The notes below the pieces were generated by a model. That model worked only from the letters and a program-made list of their open reading frames with translations. It was not told the DNA's origin and ran no database searches. From NCBI RefSeq assembly GCF_017301735.1, contig NZ_CP071090.1, positions 8,174,001 through 8,238,000 on the forward strand: a stretch of DNA of 64,000 nt. Direction: 5' to 3'. The position numbers and the translations under genes were made by a program. This DNA is from Pyxidicoccus parkwaysis (GTDB taxonomy: Bacteria > Myxococcota > Myxococcia > Myxococcales > Myxococcaceae). Below are positions 7,806 through 16,956 of this stretch, piece by piece (the first letter of the stretch is position 1; each line of letters starts with the position of its first letter).

Positions 7806-10800
7806 ATGACTCAGCCGCAGCTTCCCGAGCTGAACGTCTCCCGCGTCTTCACCGGCAAGCGCATCCTGTTCGCGGGCTCCACCGGCTTCGTGGGCAAGGT
7901 GACGCTGTCCATGCTGCTGCACCGCTACGGGCAGGAGCTGGACAAGGTGTACGTGCTGGTCCGCAAGGGCAGCGCGGCCTCCGCCGAGCGGCGCTTCTTC
8001 GACAAGGTGGCCACCAGCGAGCCCTTCCAGCCGCTGCGAGACGCGTACGGCGACGACGGCGCCCTGGAGTTCATCCGGAAGAAGTGCCACGTCCTCGACG
8101 GCGACATCACCGACCCGTGGGTGGGCCTGGAAGAAGCACAGGTGGCCGAGCTCACCGGCAAGGTGCACGCCTTCGTCAACTGCGCGGGCCTGGTGTCCTT
8201 CAACCCGTCGTTGGAGGTGGGCCTCAACGTCAACACCCACGGCGTGAAGTTCGCCGCCGAGCTGGCGGTGCGCTGGGGCGTGCCGCTGGTGCACATGTCC
8301 ACCGCCTTCGTGGCGGGCAACCGCGACGGGCTCGTCTTCGAGGACGAGGAGGTCCGCGGCTACTTCCCCCGCCGCGACGAGCTGGACGGGCGCGACTTCA
8401 GCCTGGACCAGGAGCTGGCGGACGCGGAGCGCATCGTCGCGCGGCTGCGCGAGCAGGCCGACGACAAGGCCCTCACGTCCACCTTCCGCAAGAAGGCGCT
8501 GGACCGGCTGGCCGAGGAAGGCCGCGACATCAACGACGAGAAGACGCTGCGCCTCGCGGTGGGCCGCGAGCGCAAGCTGTGGCTCAGCGGTGAGCTGGTG
8601 CGCGCCGGCATGGAGCGCGCCGCGCACTGGGGCTGGCCCAATACGTATACGTATACGAAGTCCCTGGGCGAGCAGGTGCTCGCGAGCACGCCGGGGCTGC
8701 GCTACTCCATCGTGCGTCCCTCGATTGTCGAGAGCGCGATGCACTTCCCCTTCCCCGGGTGGAACGAGGGCTTCACCACCTCCGCGCCGCTGGCCTTCGC
8801 GGGCATCAAGGGGCCGGGCGGCATCCCCGCGGGTGAGAGCACCATCCTGGACATCATCCCGGTGGACCAGGTGGCCGGGGCCACCATCGGCATCACCGCG
8901 CACTCCATCGAGGTGGAGGAGCGGCGCGTCTACCATCTGTCGTCCGGTGACGTGAATCCGTTCTACGCCAGCCGCTCCGTGGAGCTGGTGGGCCTGTACC
9001 GGCGGCGCTACTACCGCAACCGCGAGACGGGCAACGCGCTGATGAACTCGCTGCGCTCGCGCCTGGAGCCGCAGCCCGTCAGCAAGAAGGAGTTCGAGCT
9101 GTTCAGCGCGCCCATGCTGGTGCGCGGCGCGCGCTTCCTGAAGAAGGCCATCGACGAGGTGCGGCCCGCGTGGGGCGCCCCCGCCGTGCAGGCCATGCTG
9201 GACAAGGCGAAGGTGTCGCTGAACGACGTGGAAGAACAGAACCAGGGCCTCATCGCGCTCACGGACCTGTTCCTCCCCTTCCTCTACGAGAACCGCTACG
9301 TCTTCCGCTGCGACAACACGCGCTCCGTCTACGAGCGCATGGCGCACGCGGACCGGATGAAGGTGCCCTGGGCGCCCGAGCACATCGACTGGCGCGCCTA
9401 CTTCATGGAGACGCACCTCCCCGGCCTGGAGAAGTGGGTGTTCCCCGGCCTGGAGGAGGAGCGCGAGAAGCGCACCGTCATCCCCGCGCACAGAGACCTG
9501 CTGGAGCTGCTCGAGGCGACGGTGCATGCGTACCGGCACCGCGTGGCCTTCCGCATGGTGGCCGGCGAGAAGGAGGAGCGCTTCACCTTCGGCGAGGTGC
9601 ACCGCTACGCGTCGCGCGTGGGCAGCTTCCTCATCAGCAAGGGCATCAAGCCCGGGGACCGGGTGCTGCTCGTCTCGGAGAACCGGCCCGAGTGGGGCAT
9701 CTGCTACTTCGGAATCCTCCGCGCGGGCGCCACGGCCGTGCCGGTGGACCCGGGGCTCAGCGAGGCGGAGCTGCTCAACATCTCCCGCCGCGCGGAGGCT
9801 CGCGCGTGCCTGTTGTCCGAGGACGCCGCGCACGACTTCCCCGGCCTCTACTCCTCGCTGGGCGAGGGCGTCACGGTGGCGAGCCTCGCCGACGCGATGA
9901 CGGGCGACCCGGCGTATCCGGACCGCATCGGCCCGGTGAAGAAGTCCGCGTCCGCGGATGACCTGGCCAGCGTCATCTTCACCTCCGGCACCACGGGCAC
10001 GCCGAAGGGCGTGATGCTCACGCACCGCAACTTCGCCTCACTGGTGGCGAAGCTGGCCGGCGTGTTCGACATCGGCGTGGGCGACGGCGTGCTGTCCGTG
10101 CTGCCGCTGCACCACACCTTCGAGTTCTCCTCCGGCTTCCTCACGCCCTTCTGGCGCGGCGCGGAAATCACGTACATCGACGAGCTGACGTCGGACCGGC
10201 TGGGCGAGGTCTTCGAGACGGGCCGCATCACCGCCATGGTGGGCGTGCCCGCGCTGTGGCAGCTGTTGCACCGGAAGATTACGCAGGAGTTCGCCAGCCG
10301 CCCGCCCTTCATCGAGCAGGCGCTGAAGGCGCTGATGGCCACGCACGGCGAGCTGCGCAACCGGGGCAACATCAACCTGGGCAAGCTGCTCTTCTGGCCG
10401 GTGCACCGCAAGTTCGGCGGGCGCATCAAGGTGCTCGTCTCGGGCGGCTCGGCGCTGCCGGACGAAGTCCACAAGGCCTTCCACGAGCTGGGCTTCAACA
10501 TCACCGAGGGCTATGGCCTGACGGAGGCCGCGCCGGTGCTGTCGGTGACGGAGCCCGGCAACAAGCGCCAGCCCGGCACGGTGGGCCGGCCGCTGCCCGG
10601 CATCGAAGTGCGCATCCTCAACCCGGACAACGACGGGCTGGGCGAGGTGCTCGCCAAGGGCCCCAACGTCATGCCCGGCTACTTCGGGGACCGCGAGTCC
10701 ACGGACGCCGTGCTCAAGGAGGGGTGGCTCCACACGGGAGATTTGGGGCGTCTGGACGCGGAGGGCCGGCTGTACCTCGTCGGCCGCGCGAAGGACGTCA

Positions 10801-12221
10801 TCATCGACCACAACGGGAAGAACATCTACCCGGACGAGCTGGAGGAGCTGTACCAGGAGCACACGCACATCAAGGAGCTGTCCATCGTCGGCCTGCCCGA
10901 CGAGGCGGGCGGCGAGAAGGTGGCGTGCCTGTGCGTGCCGGACTACGGCGACCGCCCGCGCGAAGAGGTGCGGCGCGAGGTGGAGGAGCACTTCCGCAAG
11001 GTGAGCGCGGACATGCCCTTCTACCGCCGGGTGAAGGTGCTGCGGCTGTGGGACGGCGAGCTGCCCCGCACCGCCAAGCGCAGCGTGAAGCGCAAGCAGG
11101 TGGTGGAGGAACTCCAGCGGCTGGAGCGCATGGCCGCCAGCGCCAGCAAGGCGCGCGAGAAGGTGGCCAACCCCGGCACCGGCGGCGCGGCCGACTGGCT
11201 CTACCCGCTCATCGCCGAGGTGTGCCACCGCCCGGTCTCCGACGTGCGGCCGGACGCGCTGCTCACCGGTGATTTGGGCTTCGACTCGCTGATGCTCACC
11301 GAGCTGTCCTCGGCGCTGGAGGGCGCGGGGGTGCCGCTGCCGGCGATTGAAGACCTCACGCAGGTGCAGACTGTCGAGGACCTGCGCAAGGTGGTGGTGG
11401 CCTCCGGCAAGCGCCCCTCCGTGGAGACGCGCGCGAAGGACATCAGCAAGGAGAACGTGCGCGCCGAGGAGGTGGAGATTCCGGTGCCGGAAGTCGTCGC
11501 GGACGTGGGCCGGCAGCTGCTCGCCTTCGGGCAGAAGGTGCTCTACGGCGGCGTGTTCGACACCAAGGTGACGGGCAAGCCCTTCATCCCGCAGAACCGC
11601 AACTTCCTCGTCATCGCCAACCACGCCAGCCATCTGGACGCGGGGCTGGTGCGCATGGCGCTCGGCGAGCAGGGCGAGCGGCTGGTGTCGCTGGCGGCGC
11701 GCGACTACTTCTTCAACACGCCGCTCAAGCGCGCGTGGTTCGAGAACTTCACCAACCTCATCCCCATTGAACGGCAGGGCTCGCTGCGCGAGTCGCTGCG
11801 CATGGCGGGCGAGGCGCTGCGCCAGGGCTACAACGTCCTCATCTTCCCGGAGGGCACGCGCTCCACCACGGGGGAGCTGCAGGAGTTCAAGAACACGCTC
11901 GGCTACCTCGCCCTCACCTTCCACGTGGACGTGCTGCCGCTCTACATCGAGGGCGCCTTCGACGCGCTGCCCAAGGGCTCGGTGTTCCCCAAGTCGAAGA
12001 ACCTCGAGGTGCACATCGGCCCGGTGCTGGGACACGAGACGCTGCGCGCGCGAGTGCAGGGCATGGCGCGCTCGGAGGGCTACCGCTACGCCACCCGCAT
12101 CGCCGAGGACGCGATGCGCGCGCTCAAGTCCGGCCGCGTGCTGGACCTCAACGCGCAGGAGCCCACGTCCCAGACGACGACGGCGCTCACCCGCGCCTCC
12201 ACCGGAGGGAAGGACTCGTGA
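7806..12221 (+). CDS. elbD: Multifunctional ether-lipid enzyme ElbD (reductase-AMP ligase-ACP-acyltransferase)
   Basis: This protein of about 1,471 residues has four domains. A fatty-acyl/thioester reductase carries GSTGFVGK near residue 24 and a Tyr-x-x-x-Lys within YTYTKSLGEQ near 280. An AMP-dependent acyl ligase carries TSGTTGTPKG near 724. An acyl carrier domain has its phosphopantetheine Ser in LGFDSLML near 1160. A PlsC-type acyltransferase has NHASHLD near 1272 and FPEGTRS near 1346. This matches ElbD of Myxococcus xanthus, required for alkyl ether lipids and normal fruiting. It probably reduces a fatty acyl group to the alcohol and transfers acyl groups. A GTG 12 bases upstream overlaps the previous stop; the ATG chosen has GTGAGG seven bases ahead. 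Confidence 0.92.
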   Translation: MTQPQLPELNVSRVFTGKRILFAGSTGFVGKVTLSMLLHRYGQELDKVYVLVRKGSAASAERRFFDKVATSEPFQPLRDAYGDDGALEFIRKKCHVLDGDITDPWVGLEEAQVAELTGKVHAFVNCAGLVSFNPSLEVGLNVNTHGVKFAAELAVRWGVPLVHMSTAFVAGNRDGLVFEDEEVRGYFPRRDELDGRDFSLDQELADAERIVARLREQADDKALTSTFRKKALDRLAEEGRDINDEKTLRLAVGRERKLWLSGELVRAGMERAAHWGWPNTYTYTKSLGEQVLASTPGLRYSIVRPSIVESAMHFPFPGWNEGFTTSAPLAFAGIKGPGGIPAGESTILDIIPVDQVAGATIGITAHSIEVEERRVYHLSSGDVNPFYASRSVELVGLYRRRYYRNRETGNALMNSLRSRLEPQPVSKKEFELFSAPMLVRGARFLKKAIDEVRPAWGAPAVQAMLDKAKVSLNDVEEQNQGLIALTDLFLPFLYENRYVFRCDNTRSVYERMAHADRMKVPWAPEHIDWRAYFMETHLPGLEKWVFPGLEEEREKRTVIPAHRDLLELLEATVHAYRHRVAFRMVAGEKEERFTFGEVHRYASRVGSFLISKGIKPGDRVLLVSENRPEWGICYFGILRAGATAVPVDPGLSEAELLNISRRAEARACLLSEDAAHDFPGLYSSLGEGVTVASLADAMTGDPAYPDRIGPVKKSASADDLASVIFTSGTTGTPKGVMLTHRNFASLVAKLAGVFDIGVGDGVLSVLPLHHTFEFSSGFLTPFWRGAEITYIDELTSDRLGEVFETGRITAMVGVPALWQLLHRKITQEFASRPPFIEQALKALMATHGELRNRGNINLGKLLFWPVHRKFGGRIKVLVSGGSALPDEVHKAFHELGFNITEGYGLTEAAPVLSVTEPGNKRQPGTVGRPLPGIEVRILNPDNDGLGEVLAKGPNVMPGYFGDRESTDAVLKEGWLHTGDLGRLDAEGRLYLVGRAKDVIIDHNGKNIYPDELEELYQEHTHIKELSIVGLPDEAGGEKVACLCVPDYGDRPREEVRREVEEHFRKVSADMPFYRRVKVLRLWDGELPRTAKRSVKRKQVVEELQRLERMAASASKAREKVANPGTGGAADWLYPLIAEVCHRPVSDVRPDALLTGDLGFDSLMLTELSSALEGAGVPLPAIEDLTQVQTVEDLRKVVVASGKRPSVETRAKDISKENVRAEEVEIPVPEVVADVGRQLLAFGQKVLYGGVFDTKVTGKPFIPQNRNFLVIANHASHLDAGLVRMALGEQGERLVSLAARDYFFNTPLKRAWFENFTNLIPIERQGSLRESLRMAGEALRQGYNVLIFPEGTRSTTGELQEFKNTLGYLALTFHVDVLPLYIEGAFDALPKGSVFPKSKNLEVHIGPVLGHETLRARVQGMARSEGYRYATRIAEDAMRALKSGRVLDLNAQEPTSQTTTALTRASTGGKDS

Positions 12222-13246
12222 AGCTGCTGGTGACGGGAGGCACGGGATTTTTGGGCACGCACCTGGTGCCCAGGCTGGTGGCGGCGGGGCACTCGGTGCG
12301 GCTCATCGGCCGCTCGCAGCCCTCGGGCCCGCAGTACGCGGGCACGGAGTACGTCGCCGGTGACTTGAAGGACAGGGACGCGGTGCGCCGCTCGCTCCAG
12401 GGCGTGGACGCCGTCTACCACCTCGCGGGGCTCGTCTCCTTCCAGCCGAAGGACGCGCGGAAGATGTTCGAGCTGCACGTGGACAGCACGCGCGAGCTCT
12501 TGCGCGACGTGCGCGAGGCCGGCGTGAAGCGCGTGGTGCTGGCCTCCACGTCCGGCACGATTGCGGTGTCGAAGGAGGAGCGCGTCGGCACCGAGGACGA
12601 CGACTACCCGATTACGGTGGTGGGGCGCTGGCCGTACTACCTGTCCAAAATCTACGAGGAGAAGCTGGCGCTGGAGTACTGCCGCAAGCACGGCATTCCC
12701 CTCGTGGTGCTCAACCCCAGCCTGCTGATGGGGCCGGGTGACGACAGGCTCTCCTCCACGTGGACGGTGGTGAAGTTCCTCAATGAGGAGATTCCGGCCA
12801 TGCCGGGCGGAGGCATCTCCTTCGTGGACGCGCGCGACGCGGCGGATGCCTTCGTCAACGCGCTCACCCGGGGCGAGGTGTACGGCCGGCACCTGTTGGG
12901 CGTGAACCTCTCCATGGTGGACTTCTTCAAGCGCCTGGAGCGCATCACCGGCGTGCCCGCGCCCCGGCTGCGCCTGCCCTCGCAGATGAACGTGCTGGGC
13001 AGCAAGCTGCTGGAGCGCTGGGCGAAGGTGCGCGGCACCAAGCCCGTGCTGGACCCGCAGGAAGTCGAAATCGGCGAGCACTGGTTCTGGCTGGACGCGT
13101 CCAAGGCCGAGGCCGAATTGGGCTTCCGCGCGCGAGACATCCACGAGACGCTCAGCGAGACGGTGAAGTTCATCTACGGGAAGATGCCGCCGCAGGCCCT
13201 GCCCGGCACCAAGGGCCGGCTCAACGACTTGCGCGAAGGCACCTGA
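12218..13246 (+). CDS. NAD-dependent epimerase/dehydratase (last gene of the ether-lipid-type cluster)
   Basis: The 342-residue extended SDR starts KLLVTGGTGFLGTHL. It has VYHLAGLVSF and the active-site YYLSK (Tyr-x-x-x-Lys) near residue 143. It begins with GTG overlapping the elbD stop (GTGA), so it is translationally coupled to elbD. The resemblance to the first epimerase of the cluster is only at family level. The substrate is unknown; a role in alkyl-glycerol or plasmalogen maturation is inferred from context. Confidence 0.88.
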   Translation: MKLLVTGGTGFLGTHLVPRLVAAGHSVRLIGRSQPSGPQYAGTEYVAGDLKDRDAVRRSLQGVDAVYHLAGLVSFQPKDARKMFELHVDSTRELLRDVREAGVKRVVLASTSGTIAVSKEERVGTEDDDYPITVVGRWPYYLSKIYEEKLALEYCRKHGIPLVVLNPSLLMGPGDDRLSSTWTVVKFLNEEIPAMPGGGISFVDARDAADAFVNALTRGEVYGRHLLGVNLSMVDFFKRLERITGVPAPRLRLPSQMNVLGSKLLERWAKVRGTKPVLDPQEVEIGEHWFWLDASKAEAELGFRARDIHETLSETVKFIYGKMPPQALPGTKGRLNDLREGT

Positions 13247-13258
13247 ACATTTGGCAGT

Positions 13259-13284
13259 TCCGGAGCCCGAAAGACGGGCTCCGG
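13259..13284 (+). terminator. Stem-loop after the elb-type operon
   Basis: A GGAGCCCG-AAAGA-CGGGCTCC hairpin (8-bp perfect stem) starts 13 bases after the last operon gene. It has no clear T-run, as is usual in this GC-rich genome, and could serve the convergent small ORF and cyclase on the other strand as well. Confidence 0.6.
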
Positions 13285-13351
13285 CGCGACTGCCCGCAGC
13301 ACCTGCTCCGTCGTTGCTGCGTGAGTCGGACTCCCGGCAGCACCACCGGGC

Positions 13352-13504
13352 CTACCGGTGGAGCGGGCGGCGCGCCTCGTCCACCATGCGTGCGGCCCAG
13401 GGCTCGGAGCGGTGGCTCCACACCCAGGCCGCTCCGAGGAAGCCGAGCCCGAGGAGAATCAGCAGCAGCCGCGCGAAGGTGGAGGGCCCCGCTTCCTTCG
13501 CCAC
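13352..13504 (-). CDS. Small single-span membrane protein (50 aa)
   Basis: A GTG start lies four bases after the stop of the FHA-GGDEF gene on the same strand. The predicted product is a 50-residue protein with a hydrophobic segment (ARLLLILLGLGFLGAAWVW) near residues 11-29, followed by a charged tail. The tight spacing suggests coupled translation with the cyclase. I do not recognise a family. It could be a membrane anchor or partner for the soluble cyclase, which is inference. Confidence 0.5.
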   Translation of the reverse strand: MAKEAGPSTFARLLLILLGLGFLGAAWVWSHRSEPWAARMVDEARRPLHR

Positions 13505-13507
13505 GGC

Positions 13508-14389
<882 letters not shown>

Positions 14390-14595
14390 CGCGAGGGAAG
14401 GCTAGCAGTCCGCCCATCTCCGGGGAAGCCGCGCAACCCGTCCGGCCCCTCCCGCCGCCCGGCGCCCTCGAAAGGCCCTCACGGGGCGCTTCTCCCACAT
14501 CCGGCGCCTCGCGTGGTGGCGGGGGACCTGAACAGGCGGTTCGGCATTCAACGAAGGCGGGCGAGCGGGCGCGTGCGCCCTTGTCGGACGGGGAT

Positions 14596-14613
14596 GGGCG
14601 ATTAACGTCGCCC
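14596..14613. promoter_or_regulatory. Inverted repeat just upstream of glgC
   Basis: GGGCGA-TTAACG-TCGCCC forms a 6-bp inverted repeat ending four bases before the glgC ATG. No separate Shine-Dalgarno sequence is visible. It may be a small translational hairpin or an operator; the function is not shown. Confidence 0.35.
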
Positions 14614-14617
14614 GCCT

Positions 14618-15847
14618 ATGTCCAAAGTGCTGGCGATGATTCTGGCAGGAGGTGCGGGAACCCGTCTGGAGCCGCTCACCCGTGAGCGCGCGAAGCCCGC
14701 GGTGCCATTTGGAGGCCGCTACCGCATCATCGACTTCGTCCTCTCCAACTTCGCGAACTCCGGCGTGTACCGGATGAAGGTGCTGACGCAGTACAAGAGC
14801 GACTCGCTGAACAACCACCTGTCCCGGGCGTGGCGGATGACGGCCTTCCTGGGCCACTACGTGGAGCCGGTGCCCGCGCAGATGCGAACGGGCGTGGACT
14901 GGTACAAGGGCAGCGCGGACGCCATCTACCAGAACCTCAACATCATCACCGACGAGGAGCCGGACCACATCTTCGTCTTCGGCGCGGACCACGTGTACCG
15001 GATGGACACGCGGCAGATGCTGGACTTCCACTGCGCGAAGAAGGCCGCGTGCACGGTGGCCGCCATCCCCGTCCCGATTGAGCAGGGGCGCGAGTTCGGC
15101 ATCATCGACGTGGGGCCGGACGGGCGGATGCGCCAGTTCCTGGAGAAGCCCAAGGACCCGCCGCCCATGCCGGGCAACCCGAAGATGTGCCTGGCCTCCA
15201 TGGGCAACTACCTCTTCACCACGGACGTGCTGGTGCAGGAGGTGGTGCGCGACGCGGCCAACGAGGCGAGCGCGCACGACTTCGGCAAGTCCATCATCAG
15301 CGAGCTGTACAAGAACGCGCCGGTGTACGTGTACGACTTCGCCCAGAACGAGATTGCCGGTCAGGAGGAGAAGGAGCGCGGCTACTGGCGGGACGTGGGG
15401 AACATCGACGTCTACTTCGAGTCCAACATGGAGCTCGTGGAGGTGGACCCCATCTTCAACCTGTACAACGACCGGTGGCCCATCCACACGCAGCCCAACA
15501 ACTACCCGCCGGCCAAGTTCGTCTTCGCGGACAAGGCGAACAACCGCGTGGGCCACGCCACGGACTCGCTGGTGGCGGAGGGCTGCATCATCTCCGGCGG
15601 GCACGTGAATCGCTCGGTGCTGTCCCCGAAGGTGCGCGTGAATTCGTACTCGGAGGTGGAGGACTCCATCCTCTTCGAGAACGTCACCATCGGCCGGCGC
15701 TGCCGCATCCGCCGGGCCATCATCGACAAGAACGTGGAGATTCCGGCGGGGATGACGATTGGCTACGACCCGGTGGATGACAAGCGGCGCTTCCACGTCA
15801 CGCCCGCGGGCGTGGTGGTGATTCCCAAGGGCATGAAGGTGACCTGA
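14618..15847 (+). CDS. glgC: Glucose-1-phosphate adenylyltransferase
   Basis: GlgC makes ADP-glucose from ATP and glucose-1-phosphate, the committed step of bacterial glycogen synthesis. The 409-residue protein has the nucleotidyltransferase signature AGGAGTRLEPLTRERAKPAV at residues 9-28, a substrate-binding SADAIYQNL, an FGADHVYRMD motif and a C-terminal left-handed beta-helix with hexapeptide-like repeats. Its length is normal for the family. It fits with the glgX and treY genes elsewhere in the window, although it is not in one operon with them. Confidence 0.96.
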   Translation: MSKVLAMILAGGAGTRLEPLTRERAKPAVPFGGRYRIIDFVLSNFANSGVYRMKVLTQYKSDSLNNHLSRAWRMTAFLGHYVEPVPAQMRTGVDWYKGSADAIYQNLNIITDEEPDHIFVFGADHVYRMDTRQMLDFHCAKKAACTVAAIPVPIEQGREFGIIDVGPDGRMRQFLEKPKDPPPMPGNPKMCLASMGNYLFTTDVLVQEVVRDAANEASAHDFGKSIISELYKNAPVYVYDFAQNEIAGQEEKERGYWRDVGNIDVYFESNMELVEVDPIFNLYNDRWPIHTQPNNYPPAKFVFADKANNRVGHATDSLVAEGCIISGGHVNRSVLSPKVRVNSYSEVEDSILFENVTIGRRCRIRRAIIDKNVEIPAGMTIGYDPVDDKRRFHVTPAGVVVIPKGMKVT

Positions 15848-15854
15848 GGCGGCC

Positions 15855-16373
15855 ATGGGTGCGGCGGGAGGGCTCCACCTCAGACCGGCGAGGGAGTCGG
15901 ACCGGCGCACCCTGTGGCGCATCCACACGCAGGCGGTGGAGGCGCTCTGCCAGGGCGTATACGCGCCGCACGAGGTGGCCACCTGGGTGCGGCTGCTCCG
16001 GCCGGAAGGCTACCTCCGGCCGGAGAAGCCCCGCACGGTGCTGGTGGCCGAGCGTGGCCGGCGCATCATCGGCTTCGGCCAGGTGGACACGCGCGCGGGC
16101 GAATTGGAGGCCCTGTACGTGGTGCCGGATGAGGTGGGCCAGGGCGTGGGCTCCACGCTGCTGGCGGCGCTGGAGTCCGCGGCATGGCACGCGGGCGTGC
16201 CGCTGCTGGGCCTGGACGCGAGCCTCAACGCGGAGGCCTTCTACCGGCGCCATGGCTACGTGTGGATGCACGCGGCCCGGCGCCCGCTCACGCCCGAGGT
16301 GCAGCTGGCGTGCGTGAGGATGCAGAAGCGGAGGCCGGCCGCCGCCCTGAGGGAGGAGCCGGCCCCGCGCTGA
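15855..16373 (+). CDS. GNAT family N-acetyltransferase
   Basis: This 172-residue protein has a GNAT fold: the acetyl-CoA binding loop reads VVPDEVGQGVGSTLL (Q/RxxGxG/A-type) near residue 90, and the C-terminal part has NAEAFYRRHGYV, typical of single-domain acetyltransferases. It begins seven bases after glgC and is probably co-transcribed. The acceptor substrate cannot be inferred. Confidence 0.87.
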   Translation: MGAAGGLHLRPARESDRRTLWRIHTQAVEALCQGVYAPHEVATWVRLLRPEGYLRPEKPRTVLVAERGRRIIGFGQVDTRAGELEALYVVPDEVGQGVGSTLLAALESAAWHAGVPLLGLDASLNAEAFYRRHGYVWMHAARRPLTPEVQLACVRMQKRRPAAALREEPAPR

Positions 16374-16379
16374 GCGGCT

Positions 16380-16811
16380 CTAGGTGAAGGCGGCCCTGAC
16401 GTGGGGCCTGCGCAGCACGATGATGGCCCAGATGCCCACCGGAATGCCGATGCAGCAGCAGGAGCCGACGCAGGGAATGCAGGCGATGATGGCCGCGGCC
16501 AGCGACATGCCGTAGTTGCGCAGGTTCTTCATCTGGAGCGCGCCGAAGAAGGTGACGGCGCTCAAGATGAGCAGGGGCAGTGAGCGGACCCAGGATGCCC
16601 CGCCCTGCTGGGCGGCGAGCTGGTCGCGCAGGTCCGCGGGGAGACTCGGGTTGTTGATGAGCGTGTTCATCAACGCCGGTGTGAAGAAGCTCGTCAGCGC
16701 AATCAGGACGCCGAGGGCGGAAATCACCATCAGCAGGATTGCGGGCAGGGATACTTCCTCACGCGCATTCCCCGCGCCGGGCGACATCGGTGTGCCGAAG
16801 TTGTTCTCCAT
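16380..16811 (-). CDS. Small multi-span membrane protein
   Basis: The 143-residue protein has three likely membrane segments: ILLMVISALGVLIALTSFF near residues 25-43, LPLLILSAVTFFGALQM near 77-93, and a Cys-rich last segment (ACIPCVGSCCCIGIPVGIW) near 110-128 followed by a basic LRRP tail. It resembles small uncharacterised myxobacterial membrane proteins with a CCxxGIPxGIW ending; no function is known. The start at ENNFGTP follows a GAGGGGAGAGC ribosome-binding region. Confidence 0.8.
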   Translation of the reverse strand: MENNFGTPMSPGAGNAREEVSLPAILLMVISALGVLIALTSFFTPALMNTLINNPSLPADLRDQLAAQQGGASWVRSLPLLILSAVTFFGALQMKNLRNYGMSLAAAIIACIPCVGSCCCIGIPVGIWAIIVLRRPHVRAAFT

Positions 16812-16956
16812 GCTCTCCCCTCGAATGACATGCGTGGTGCGCGGGCACCGGCCCGGGCGCATGCATTCCACCCGGAGAACGGCGGGCACGCCAAGATAAA
16901 TGACGTGCCCGCCGGGGGCCGGCGTGTCCGCGAGGCCGATTTTCCGGCCCCGCGCG

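Noticed and set aside
8642..8658. ATACGT/ATACGT short repeat inside elbD
   Set aside because: It encodes Tyr-Thr-Tyr-Thr at the reductase active site and is explained by the protein sequence.
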